DNA of 47,752 nucleotides from a bacterium (GTDB lineage Bacteria > Acidobacteriota > HRBIN11 > JAKEFK01), in assembly GCA_022616075.1 (NCBI GenBank), contig JAKEFK010000274.1:1-47752 (forward strand), in the 5' to 3' direction. Positions 17,382-25,455 of the stretch are shown here, one piece after another (positions within the stretch are counted from its first letter, which is position 1; each line of letters starts with the position of its first letter). A program made the translations under genes and the position numbers. The notes below the pieces were generated by a model. That model saw only the letters and a program-made list of their open reading frames with translations. It was not told where the DNA came from and did no database searches.

Positions 17382-18539
17382 ATGCAACGTCGCGAATTTC
17401 TAAAGAAAACGGGCCTTCTTAGCGCGGCTCTGGCAGCTCCATCGTTAATGGAGGGCCAGAACGCACCGGAAGTAATAACGCGAAAGGGAATACGTCCGGT
17501 TGTGATTTCCTCGGCCAATGGGAACTGGTTCAAGAATGGTGGAAAACAAACCTGTGTGGAAAAGGCCTTTCAACTGATGAGTGAAGGGAAGGATGTGCTG
17601 GAATCGTTAATCGCAGGTGTAAACATTGTTGAACTGGATCCAGAAGATGATTCTGTGGGTTACGGCGGCTTGCCCAATGCGGATGGCGTCGTTCAACTGG
17701 ATTCGTGTTGCATGCATGGGCCGAAAAAACGCGCAGGTGGTGTGGCTGCGCTGGAAGGCGTTCGCACTCCATCCAGAGTCGCCTGGACTGTGATGGAACA
17801 TACAGACCATCACTTGATCGTTGGAGAAGGAGCGCAAAGATTTGCGCGCAATATGGGATTCGTGATTGAAGACGATTTGAATACCGAAAACTCGCGCAAG
17901 GCATGGTTGGAGTGGAAACGAAAAACGGACCCGAAGTATTATCTGGACCCTGAAAAACGCTCGAAACTGGACCGCAAGATTATGCGCGAGATGGTTGCTC
18001 AAGGCATTCTTGCAAGCACGCGGATGCATGGAACGATCAATTGCGACGGGATCAATGCAAAAGGAGAGATCTGTGGTGTGACGACCACCAGCGGTCTGTC
18101 CTGGAAGGTTCCGGGACGGGTGGGCGATTCGCCAATTCTGGGAGCAGGGCTGTATATGGATGGCGCAACCGGCGCAGCCGGCTCCACAGGACGCGGCGAA
18201 GCAAATCTCTTTAATCTTTCCTCTTATCTTGTGGTGGAAGCACTCCGCCGCGGCATTCATCCCAAGGACGCAGGGATGGAGGCTCTCAAACGTATTAGAG
18301 CGAATACTGTAGAAAAAAGATTGCGAAAAGCAAACGGCGATCCGAACTTCAATATCAATTTCTATGTCCTAAATGCGAAAGGGGAGCACGCGGGCGTCGC
18401 CATGTACGCGGAAGATGAGGATGAAAAGGGATGGGCCGGACAGAAAGAGGGTCGTTTTGTGCGATACAGCTACTGCGACGAAAATGGCGCGCGAACGGTT
18501 CCTGTGGAAGGCTTGTTGCCCGGTACTTCGGATGACTAA
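17382..18539 (+). CDS. Tat-exported N4-(beta-N-acetylglucosaminyl)-L-asparaginase family Ntn-hydrolase
   Basis: 385 residues. The N-terminus MQRREFLKKTGLLSAALAAP is a twin-arginine signal, so the enzyme should act in the periplasm. The body matches the glycosylasparaginase/isoaspartyl peptidase (type 2 asparaginase) family: GYGGLPNADGVVQLD, an early hallmark, and GTINCDGINAKG, where Thr after Gly should be the autocatalytic nucleophile, followed by GRVGDSPILGAGLY. The family cleaves GlcNAc-Asn or beta-aspartyl bonds after self-processing into two chains. An AAGGAGG site inside the end of the permease gene supports the start. Substrate choice between glycosylasparagine and isoaspartyl peptide is uncertain. 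Confidence 0.87.
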   Translation: MQRREFLKKTGLLSAALAAPSLMEGQNAPEVITRKGIRPVVISSANGNWFKNGGKQTCVEKAFQLMSEGKDVLESLIAGVNIVELDPEDDSVGYGGLPNADGVVQLDSCCMHGPKKRAGGVAALEGVRTPSRVAWTVMEHTDHHLIVGEGAQRFARNMGFVIEDDLNTENSRKAWLEWKRKTDPKYYLDPEKRSKLDRKIMREMVAQGILASTRMHGTINCDGINAKGEICGVTTTSGLSWKVPGRVGDSPILGAGLYMDGATGAAGSTGRGEANLFNLSSYLVVEALRRGIHPKDAGMEALKRIRANTVEKRLRKANGDPNFNINFYVLNAKGEHAGVAMYAEDEDEKGWAGQKEGRFVRYSYCDENGARTVPVEGLLPGTSDD

Positions 18540-18542
18540 CTC

Positions 18543-18613
18543 TTGAACAGAAGGAAGCGAAGATCGCGAAGAATATAAAAGAATCTTTGCGTGCTTTGCG
18601 ATCTTCTGTTCAA
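18543..18613. repeat. Palindromic repeat, family D copy 1 (TTGAACAGAAG)
   Basis: TTGAACAGAAGGAAGCGAAG pairs imperfectly with TTTGCGATCTTCTGTTCAA. It lies between convergent genes, where it could act as a bidirectional terminator. A second copy is at 19443-19517. Confidence 0.85.
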
Positions 18614-18617
18614 AGAA

Positions 18618-19367
18618 TTACTGATCGATGATGAGAGTGTGTCTCGAATCGTAGGGAGCGATTTGAAAACTGATCTCGTTCTTTCCGATCATCCTGTAGC
18701 GCGCATCCACTACAGATCTTGCACTGCTGTTGTCGAACGCCTGGTATCCGGTAGGTCTTGGCAATTCAAAAGTGACGCCTTGAAGCTGAAGCTGCAAAGT
18801 TCCTTCGCGGGTCAATTGCACATTTTGAGCGCCTTGCACCAGAAAGCGGATTTTTTGGGGATCGCCTCCCGGCGCGATGAGAAAATCAAAATCCAACAAA
18901 CGCTGATCTCCGTGAAAAATCATGTCCACATCGGGATAGAGGTTTGTGTACTTGACCCTTGCATAAGTCGGAATGTTTGTGAGCCAATTCGGAGATTTAC
19001 TTCCAAAAAAATCGCTTCTTGCCAATCTGGGATTGAGAGTCGTGATTTCAACATTCGGCAAAGCGTTTTGAAGCAAAATCTGCAATTCAAAATACTGAGG
19101 TGGCTCGTTTGATTTGGGACGCGCCAAAGATGTGAAGCCAGCAAGAATCATCCCGGAAGATGTGAAATAGGTTGTATACTCACGGCCGCGCGCAAGAAAC
19201 TTGACTTCCGGAACTTTGGTGATTGTAACGCCCGGTGCTATGACCGCCGGTTGTTGCTTTTTCTCAATTGGATGCTTTGGCACGGCGGCGAGCGCGGGAA
19301 TCCATTGTGTTAGGATCAGAAGCGAAATGGCGGTGACGGTCGTACACCGTAAAAGAGGTTGAATCAT
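18618..19367 (-). CDS. Secreted DUF7948-like domain protein, lacking the usual propeller
   Basis: 249 residues with a classical signal peptide (hydrophobic core TAISLLILTQWIPALAA). The mature part resembles the N-terminal domain of SBBP-repeat proteins: VKFLARGREYTTYFTSSGMIL, then YPDVDMIFHGDQRLLDFDFLIAPGGDP, and the closing strand RHTLIID. In relatives this last strand continues as 'IDPVLxYSTYLGG' into a beta-propeller of SBBP repeats. Here the protein stops one residue after IID, and palindromic repeat family D lies four bases beyond the stop. It therefore looks like a stand-alone or truncated domain. Function unknown; extracytoplasmic location is the only firm inference. Confidence 0.7.
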   Translation of the reverse strand: MIQPLLRCTTVTAISLLILTQWIPALAAVPKHPIEKKQQPAVIAPGVTITKVPEVKFLARGREYTTYFTSSGMILAGFTSLARPKSNEPPQYFELQILLQNALPNVEITTLNPRLARSDFFGSKSPNWLTNIPTYARVKYTNLYPDVDMIFHGDQRLLDFDFLIAPGGDPQKIRFLVQGAQNVQLTREGTLQLQLQGVTFELPRPTGYQAFDNSSARSVVDARYRMIGKNEISFQIAPYDSRHTLIIDQ

Positions 19368-19442
19368 CTCCGCCTCTCCATCTGTGTTGGGGTTGTTATC
19401 TCACAACAGCCGGAGAAATGTCAAGAATTTACCGATAGTTTT

Positions 19443-19517
19443 TTGAACAGAAGGACGCTAAGCACGCAACGAGGAAGAATATTTTTTTCTTTGCGACCTT
19501 CGCGATCTTCTGTTCAA
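19443..19517. repeat. Palindromic repeat, family D copy 2
   Basis: TTGAACAGAAGGACGCTAAG and CGCGATCTTCTGTTCAA form the arms around an A/T-rich loop. The right arm supplies the TGA stop of the potassium channel gene. Confidence 0.85.
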
Positions 19518-20200
19518 ATATCTTTTTCTTTCTCTTCCTGTGCCTTCTGACTCACAAACCAGGAAGCTGTTGCCCCGGTGAGTGATCCAAATAGCCCTAC
19601 GCCTACCACCATCAAAAATGTCGCGATAACCCGGCCTTCGCGAGTCACAGGATATCTGTCGCCGTAGCCTACAGTTGTAACTGTGGTGACGGCCCACCAC
19701 AAGGCGTCTTCCGCCGTCTTTATATTTGCACCGCTGGTGGCTTTTTCAAACTGTAAAACGGATAAGCTCGCAAGAACGACGAAAATCATTGACAACATCA
19801 ACATGGCATACAGCGCATTCTCTGCTTTTCGTTTCAAGATCATGGAACTCAAAATGCGGGCACCACGAATCGCCCGCAGGACTTTTATGATCCGGAAAAT
19901 CCTTGCTGACCGGGCCACTCTTAAAAACGCAACAGCAGGGATGCTGGAAAGAAAATCCAACCAACCCCAGGTGTACATGTATCTCCAGCGATTCTTCGAT
20001 CTTTTCAACGTGATCAGGAAGTCGACCATGAATACTGCGCAGAGGAGAATATCCGCGCCTTCCAGGATTTTATTCGACTCGGCGTCGAGCTCAACGACGG
20101 AACTGATGATGAATAGAAGTAGTCCCAAACAACTCAGAATCAGAATAAATAAAAGGTAGGAGCTGGATCTGGCTTCGGATGTGTCTGTCTTTCCGTTCAC
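19514..20200 (-). CDS. Voltage-sensor type potassium channel
   Basis: 228 residues with six membrane segments. The S4 helix shows regularly spaced Arg/Lys (RVARSARIFRIIKVLRAIRGAR, taken in parts), the pore loop is ALWWAVTTVTTVGYGDRYP with a perfect TVGYGD selectivity filter, and S6 follows (VIATFLMVVGVGLFG). This is the KvAP-like, one-subunit Ion_trans architecture, forming tetrameric K+ channels in the inner membrane. The tail is short and charged (KAQEEKEKD), without a ligand-binding domain. The stop codon is provided by palindromic repeat family D. It is the last protein gene before the tRNA cluster and stands alone. Confidence 0.9.
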   Translation of the reverse strand: MNGKTDTSEARSSSYLLFILILSCLGLLLFIISSVVELDAESNKILEGADILLCAVFMVDFLITLKRSKNRWRYMYTWGWLDFLSSIPAVAFLRVARSARIFRIIKVLRAIRGARILSSMILKRKAENALYAMLMLSMIFVVLASLSVLQFEKATSGANIKTAEDALWWAVTTVTTVGYGDRYPVTREGRVIATFLMVVGVGLFGSLTGATASWFVSQKAQEEKEKDI

Positions 20201-20248
20201 AGCAACTTGACGCGCAACGCATCGACTCGTAGACGCGCCAACGCTTTA

Positions 20249-20334
20249 TGCCGAGGGTCGGACTCGAACCGACACGGAGCTTACGCCCCCCAGGATTTTA
20301 AGTCCTGTGCGTCTACCAATTTCGCCACCCCGGC
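20249..20334 (-). tRNA. tRNA-Leu (anticodon UAA)
   Basis: The 86-base reverse strand folds as a class II tRNA: acceptor GCCGGGG with CCTCGGC, anticodon stem AGGA/TCCT with loop CTTAAAA (UAA), a long variable arm GGGGCGTAAGCTCC, and T-arm GTCGG-TTCGAGT-CCGAC. The discriminator is A; CCA is not encoded. Confidence 0.95.
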
Positions 20335-20454
20335 GAAGATCGTCGACGCGTTGAAGGTCGTCTGAGCGTTGGCGCGTCGACGCGTCTCCGCGTCAGAGAC
20401 GCAAAGACCGGACGCGACAGACGCGTATAGACGCCAGACGCGTCGACGCGTTTA
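20335..20454. repeat. GACGCG/CGCGTC-rich spacer between tRNA genes
   Basis: About 120 bases between tRNA-Leu and tRNA-Cys with many copies of GACGCG or its complement, including three copies of GTCGACGCGT and the near-perfect palindrome CGCGTCGACGCGT. A shorter GC-rich stretch with related words precedes tRNA-Leu (20205-20245). No gene is visible. Confidence 0.6.
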
Positions 20455-20526
<72 letters not shown>

Positions 20527-20533
20527 ATAGGAT

Positions 20534-20609
20534 TCACCGCAAAGTACGCAGAGAACGCCGAGAAGAAAATTCGATTTTTTCTCTGCGGCCTTCGCGTTCT
20601 CTGCGGTGA
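20534..20609. repeat. Palindromic repeat, family B copy 3
   Basis: TCACCGCAAAGTACGCAGAG and CTTCGCGTTCTCTGCGGTGA enclose an A/T-rich loop. It separates tRNA-Cys and tRNA-Gly. Confidence 0.85.
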
Positions 20610-20615
20610 AAAGTA

Positions 20616-20690
<75 letters not shown>

Positions 20691-20753
20691 CAAAAACTTC
20701 AATTTCGACTGCAAGAAAATATAACAGAAAGACCGGAAAATGTCCAAAAACGG

Positions 20754-21143
20754 TCAATTCTTATTCACGATGGAATCAGTAATCATTGCGAAGACCTTCT
20801 GCTGTTCCGGCTCATTTTTATCCATGACTGCAAGACATTCTGAGAGATGGAATTTCTGATGCAGGAAATCGGCATTTTGAAAACTGGCAATGATGATCCG
20901 TTTCTTATCCAGTCCTTTTTGTGTGGCGTAGCTCAGAAACTTTTTGCCGTCGATGGTCGGCATTTCCAGATCTATAATGAGAAGATCAATTTCCGGAGTC
21001 AGTGCTGTCAGAGCCTTGAGAGGATCAGTATAGGTATGAACCGTAACTTTTTCTCCGTAACGTTCCTGAAAAAACTGTGTCATTCGGTCACAAAACAATT
21101 GGTTATCGTCCACCACGACGATCAGTTTCGGCTGCTTCTCCAT
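20754..21143 (-). CDS. Single-domain response regulator
   Basis: 129 residues, one receiver domain and no output domain. The acidic pair is VVVDDN, the phospho-acceptor Asp is in LLIIDLEMP, and the switch Ser/Thr is in IIIASFQNA. The lysine loop reads AVMDKNEPE, lacking the usual KP, so phosphorylation kinetics may differ. Such proteins act as phosphotransfer intermediates or bind partner proteins like CheY. It is divergent from the histidine kinase gene 80 bases away, suggesting shared control. A partner kinase is not proven; the neighbouring one is a natural candidate. Confidence 0.88.
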   Translation of the reverse strand: MEKQPKLIVVVDDNQLFCDRMTQFFQERYGEKVTVHTYTDPLKALTALTPEIDLLIIDLEMPTIDGKKFLSYATQKGLDKKRIIIASFQNADFLHQKFHLSECLAVMDKNEPEQQKVFAMITDSIVNKN

Positions 21144-21223
21144 AGATTTTCATTTTATCATTCAGTCTCTGATTCGAAAATGCCCGCTGTGATACAATTC
21201 AAAAAGACTCAAGAGTTCAAAGG

Positions 21224-23272
21224 GTGAAAGGCGTTCAAGGAGAATCTGACTTTTTGTTAGAACATCCCTTGTTTCAAGATTTTTGCCTGGATGATCTTCA
21301 GCGAGTTGGGGTGATGCTGGCCGAGCTTGTCGAGTCTATTTCCAATCCTGCAACTGAGGAGGATTTCCTCGATCAAACGCTAAATATTCTGAGCGAACGG
21401 CTAAGATCAGCCGGCGTGTTCCTTGCGATTTCGGATGCCCGCTACCCCGGTATTTATCGTGTAAGGGAAGGACCAAATCAGGATCCGGTGAAGAATGTAC
21501 AGGTACGCGCTCATATCGATGGATTACTGATTTCTGGAATTGATTCGATTTTTGCGGAGATTTTGGAATCCTTACCCGGAGCGGAGTCTCAAAAGGTGAC
21601 GCTGGTCCGTTCGCCGCATTCAGAGCAGGAGCGCATCTTGATCATCGTTTTCGGATCAAAAGAACCATTGGCTGTGCCGATTCTTACGCTTGCTGAACCA
21701 ATGATCCGTACGCGCCTTCAAGCTTTTCGTTCTCAGGCTGCGCAGGAAAGGGGTCTGTTGTTTCTAAACGGAGTGCATGAAACTTCCCGAAAAATGCTCC
21801 GGCACCTTCTCTCGCAATCGCAACTCCTCGCAATACTACTGGAGGACTCTCGAAAAATACTTCGCGCGGAGTCGTGCGCTGTTTTGATTCCGACCGATGA
21901 AACGCACAGTGACTATGTTGTGCAGGCACAGGTCGGATATGCAGGGAATAACCGGCCGATACCAGGCGCATTGTTTTCACAAGCTTTTCTGGATTACGAA
22001 TTGAATGATCGAAGGGCGATCTTTTATCGAGCTGGTGAGAAGGAAGTGTGCCTTCTTGTGCCGTTATCACAACGACAATCTGTCGGGGGGATCCTGTTGT
22101 TCAGCGGAAGTGATTCTTCTTTTCAATACAGTGGCGATGATTGGCGCCGCGTTGCCGAAATGTTCGGCGATTTTGTTTCGATAGCAAACGAAACGGCGAT
22201 TTTGTTCGATCGATTTGCGGCCAGCCAGAGTGAATGGGAAAACACTTTTGATTCGATTGCTGATCCTATTTACATTATCGATAACGAATACAGGTTGAAA
22301 AAGATCAACAAGAGCTTGTCTTTCTACGCGATGAAGAGCATCAAGATGCCCATGGACCCTCAGTGCTACCGTTATCTCTTTAATCTGAATTCCATTTGCC
22401 CATGGTGCCCTGTTCCTAAGAGTCTCGAAACAGGAATGCCTGAGTCGATAGAATCGCCGCTTTTTACAGGTGGAACGTGGCAGATTCAAGCTTTTCCGTA
22501 CACCGATAAAGATGAAAATCGCCGCGGCTCGATCAATGTATTGCGCGACATCACTGTGTTGAACCGGATGCAGGAACAATTGATCGAAACAGAAAAACTG
22601 GCGTCCGCTGGAAAATTAATCTCGGGTGTGGCGCATGAAGTGCGGAATCCGTTATTTGGAATATCGGCAACCGTTCGCGCTCTCGCGAATGAGTTGAAGG
22701 AGAAGCAGGACATTCAACCTTACCTCGACATCATCATGTCGGAAACAACGCGTTTAAACAGGTTGATGGAAGATCTTCTGAACTACACGCGGCCGGTTAA
22801 GATCGATAAGAATCCGTCCGACCTGATCGAACTGGTCAATGAAGTGATTGAACATTTTCAGCATTTGCCCGAAGCTCAAAATGCGCAGTTCAACGTGATC
22901 GCGGGTGATAAAATCCCTCCCATGAACATGGATCGCAATAAGATGAAGCAGGTTCTTGTGAACCTTCTGGAAAACGGAATCCAGCACGCCAAGGAAGATC
23001 CGCGCGTCGATATATTTCTTCAGTATTTATCCCTGGCGGACCCTCCCGAAATTTATCTGGTGATAAAAGATAACGGCACCGGTATCACAACGGACAACCT
23101 GACTAAGGTGTTTGATCCGTTTTTTACGACCCGTCAAAAAGGGACCGGCCTCGGGCTTTCCATCGTGCGGAAAGTGATTCACGACCACGGAGGCCGCATC
23201 TCAGTCGAATCACATCCCGGAATCGGAACAACTTTTCGCGTTACGCTTCCGCTGGCCGGCATGAGAGCATGA
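21224..23272 (+). CDS. GAF/PAS sensor histidine kinase (NtrB-like)
   Basis: 682 residues, no membrane segment, so a cytoplasmic sensor. Two GAF-like regions lie within residues ~25-170 and ~190-330, followed by a PAS domain (~345-440, with a CPWCPV cysteine pair), a HisKA domain with the phospho-acceptor His471 in SGVAHEVRNPL, and an ATPase domain with the N box VNLLENGIQHA and the glycine boxes (NGTGI, GTGLGLSI). The first possible start is GTG 21224, directly against a purine run; a TTG at 21254 with AGGAG ten bases upstream is an alternative. It overlaps the next gene by four bases, so kinase and sigma54 activator form a two-component pair. Confidence 0.92.
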   Translation: MKGVQGESDFLLEHPLFQDFCLDDLQRVGVMLAELVESISNPATEEDFLDQTLNILSERLRSAGVFLAISDARYPGIYRVREGPNQDPVKNVQVRAHIDGLLISGIDSIFAEILESLPGAESQKVTLVRSPHSEQERILIIVFGSKEPLAVPILTLAEPMIRTRLQAFRSQAAQERGLLFLNGVHETSRKMLRHLLSQSQLLAILLEDSRKILRAESCAVLIPTDETHSDYVVQAQVGYAGNNRPIPGALFSQAFLDYELNDRRAIFYRAGEKEVCLLVPLSQRQSVGGILLFSGSDSSFQYSGDDWRRVAEMFGDFVSIANETAILFDRFAASQSEWENTFDSIADPIYIIDNEYRLKKINKSLSFYAMKSIKMPMDPQCYRYLFNLNSICPWCPVPKSLETGMPESIESPLFTGGTWQIQAFPYTDKDENRRGSINVLRDITVLNRMQEQLIETEKLASAGKLISGVAHEVRNPLFGISATVRALANELKEKQDIQPYLDIIMSETTRLNRLMEDLLNYTRPVKIDKNPSDLIELVNEVIEHFQHLPEAQNAQFNVIAGDKIPPMNMDRNKMKQVLVNLLENGIQHAKEDPRVDIFLQYLSLADPPEIYLVIKDNGTGITTDNLTKVFDPFFTTRQKGTGLGLSIVRKVIHDHGGRISVESHPGIGTTFRVTLPLAGMRA

Positions 23273-24615
23273 ACGCAAAAGTTCTTATAGTGGACGATGA
23301 GGAATCGATCCGTTTCGGTTTGTCAAAACTCCTGGCACAGGCAGGCTATGAATGTTTTTCTGCAGGCACAGCCGAAGAAGGATTCCGACTCTTTAGCGCG
23401 CAAAATCCCGCCATCATCCTGCTCGATTTGCGCTTGCCCGATATGGAAGGTTTGGATTTCCTGCGAAAGCTTAAAGAAAACGACAACTATGTGTCCATCA
23501 TCATCATGACTGCGTACGGCACTATCGAAACTGCGGTGAGCGCGCTCAAATCCGGCGCTGAAAATTTCCTGACAAAACCGATTGATCCTGATGGTTTGTT
23601 GATTCAAATCAAGAAGACGCTCGAGCTTCAGGAAGTTCAAAGGCGAAGCGACTATTTGCAGATGCAGCAGGAGTCGAAAGCCACCGACTACTTTGTCGGA
23701 AGCAGCGACAAGTTTCGGAAAGTGCATGAATTCGTGAAACTGCTTGCGAAAAACGAAAGCACCGTTTTAATTCTTGGTGAGACCGGAACCGGAAAAGGAT
23801 TATACGCAGGCATGATCCATAACCTCAGTCCTCGCGCCCAGAATAATTTTGTGGAAATCAATTGCGCCGGAATCTCACGGGAACTTCTGGAATCAGAATT
23901 ATTTGGTTACGATAAAGGCGCTTTCACGGGGGCCGTTGGAAACAAAGCAGGATTATTTGAGCTGGCCAACGGAGGCACCTTGTTTCTGGATGAAATCGGC
24001 GAAATGCAGCTCGATGTTCAGGCCAAACTACTCAAGGTGATCGAAGACAAGAAATTTCGCCGGCTTGGTGGAATTCAGGAAAAAGTTGTCGATGTGCGTG
24101 TGATCGCCGCATCAAACCGGGATCTGTTAAGCGAAGTGCAGCGCAAGAATTTTCGTGAGGATCTATTTTACAGGCTCAACGTAATCAATCTAAAGATTCC
24201 CTCCCTTCGTGAACTGAAAGAAGATATTTTGCCGATGGCCGATTATTTCTTGAAATCGATCTGTAATAAGCAGGGAAAGCGGTTTGAAGGATTTACCCAA
24301 GCTGCTAAACAAGCCATTCTAAACTATTCGTGGCCGGGAAATATCAGGGAGATGATCAACCTGATTGAGCGCAGCGTGATTCTTTCGAGCCGTTCTCACA
24401 TCGATGTGTCGGACCTTGGGCTGCCGACTCCTTCTAAAACCCCGGCGCTCGACGATGACACCGGTCTGGGCTCGCTTAATGAACTCGAAAAGGGACACAT
24501 TCGCAGGGTGCTCACGGCCACCAACAACAATCTCAGCCGCGCCGCGGACATTCTCGGCATCACTCGCGCAACCCTTTATAGTAAGATCAAAAGGTACAAT
24601 CTCTCAACACTTTGA
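23269..24615 (+). CDS. Sigma54-dependent response regulator (NtrC/AtoC family)
   Basis: 448 residues with three domains. The receiver (1-120) has Asp53 in LLDLRLPD and the TKPID lysine. The AAA+ domain (~140-375) has Walker A GETGTGKG, the sigma54-contact loop GAFTGA and Walker B GGTLFLDEIGE, plus the sensor Arg region. The Fis-type helix-turn-helix is at the end (SRAADILGITRATLYSKIKRY). It opens promoters bound by RNA polymerase with sigma54 after phosphorylation by the co-encoded kinase, with which it overlaps ATGA. A likely target is the sigma54-type promoter 130 bases downstream. Confidence 0.95.
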   Translation: MNAKVLIVDDEESIRFGLSKLLAQAGYECFSAGTAEEGFRLFSAQNPAIILLDLRLPDMEGLDFLRKLKENDNYVSIIIMTAYGTIETAVSALKSGAENFLTKPIDPDGLLIQIKKTLELQEVQRRSDYLQMQQESKATDYFVGSSDKFRKVHEFVKLLAKNESTVLILGETGTGKGLYAGMIHNLSPRAQNNFVEINCAGISRELLESELFGYDKGAFTGAVGNKAGLFELANGGTLFLDEIGEMQLDVQAKLLKVIEDKKFRRLGGIQEKVVDVRVIAASNRDLLSEVQRKNFREDLFYRLNVINLKIPSLRELKEDILPMADYFLKSICNKQGKRFEGFTQAAKQAILNYSWPGNIREMINLIERSVILSSRSHIDVSDLGLPTPSKTPALDDDTGLGSLNELEKGHIRRVLTATNNNLSRAADILGITRATLYSKIKRYNLSTL

Positions 24616-24746
24616 ATGAATAGTGTATATTTGTTATACGTTACAGCCTAATCCGTTTAAACACTGCAACTTGCAAGTGGCAATGTATATTTTTTAAACA
24701 GACTTTCCCAGTGGCAGTTGCTACATTCTCGACGAAGCTGAGGCTC

Positions 24747-24760
24747 GGCATGTTTCTTGC
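24747..24760 (+). promoter_or_regulatory. Sigma54 (-24/-12) promoter
   Basis: CGGCATGTTTCTTGCT (24746-24761) matches the consensus TGGCACG-N4-TTGCW at all key positions: GG at 24747-24748, GC at 24759-24760, exact spacing. It lies 26 bases before the ATG of the receiver gene and just after a sigma54 activator gene. Confidence 0.85.
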
Positions 24761-24786
24761 TGAGATTACGATACGAGGTGGGAGGT

Positions 24787-25194
24787 ATGAAGCGGATACT
24801 GATTCTAGACGATGAACGTAGTATCACTTTCAGCTTATCACGATGTTTGCAGTCGGATCATGTGCAAGTAATTTGTTGTAATGACTCCAATTCTGCGAAG
24901 GATGTTCTTTGGAGGAAGCCGATTGATGCGGTAATTGCGGACGTACGGTTGTCCGCCACGAATCCTTATGAGGTCCTTGATTTCATTCAACATGTTCGAA
25001 CAAGGCACCGTAATATTCCGCTGATCATGATGTCAGGAACGGAAGATCTGAAGGCCGAAACAATGGAGGAAGGCGCAGATTATTTTTTCCAGAAACCTCT
25101 TGACGTAGATGAGCTACTTGGTTTGTTGCAGAGACTCGGTTTGAAAGTCGCGTCTCCGCAAGCAGCCGCGTTGCCAATGAATCTGCAGTTATAG
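24787..25194 (+). CDS. Single-domain response regulator under a sigma54 promoter
   Basis: 135 residues, a receiver domain with acidic pair LDDE, phospho-acceptor Asp in AVIADVRLS, switch Ser in MMSGTED and Lys in FFQKPLD. There is no output domain; the last ~15 residues are an Ala/Pro tail. I set the start at the ATG preceded by GGGAGG (24781-24785), not at the longer frame starting within the promoter. The sigma54 promoter and position suggest it is made when the upstream kinase-regulator pair is active, perhaps as a feedback or relay element. An intrinsic terminator follows about 90 bases on. Confidence 0.9.
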   Translation: MKRILILDDERSITFSLSRCLQSDHVQVICCNDSNSAKDVLWRKPIDAVIADVRLSATNPYEVLDFIQHVRTRHRNIPLIMMSGTEDLKAETMEEGADYFFQKPLDVDELLGLLQRLGLKVASPQAAALPMNLQL

Positions 25195-25281
25195 AGAGTC
25201 CTCCATGAGGACATTGTTCGTAGCTTGGGGACCTTGGGGGGGTAGGTAAAGGAACAGTTCACTGTTAGCACCTCCAAGGAA

Positions 25282-25310
25282 AGTCCCCCGGGAACGGGGG
25301 ACTCTTTTTT
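25282..25310 (+). terminator. Intrinsic terminator after the receiver gene
   Basis: AGTCCCCC (25282-25289) pairs with GGGGGACT (25296-25303), followed by CTTTTTT. The 87 bases between the stop codon and this stem contain a G-run and no ORF; they could be a 3' UTR or a small RNA. Confidence 0.9.
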
Positions 25311-25343
25311 CGTGCGGGAAAATTCCTGCCTGTAGCAAAAATG

Positions 25344-25374
25344 AATGCCGGCTTACGAGCCGGCATTTTCTTTT
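25344..25374. terminator. Second hairpin with T-rich tail
   Basis: AATGCCGGCT-TACG-AGCCGGCATT is a perfect 10-bp stem with a tetraloop, followed by TTCTTTT. It may be a backup terminator or a GC-rich repeat like those at 39580-39700. Confidence 0.7.
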
Positions 25375-25446
25375 AACCGCCAAGACGCCAAGATCCAAAA
25401 GAGAATTACAATTTTCTTATCTTGGCAACTTGGCGCCTTGGCGGTT
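25375..25446. repeat. Palindromic repeat, family A copy 3
   Basis: AACCGCCAAGACGCCAAGAT and AACTTGGCGCCTTGGCGGTT are the arms. It ends nine bases from the stop codon of glutamate dehydrogenase, between convergent transcription units. Confidence 0.88.
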
Positions 25447-25455
25447 CAGATTCTT

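Noticed and set aside
25195-25281. Possible cyclic-di-GMP or other known riboswitch near the receiver terminator
   Set aside because: It lies after the gene, not before one, and I could not match any riboswitch core.
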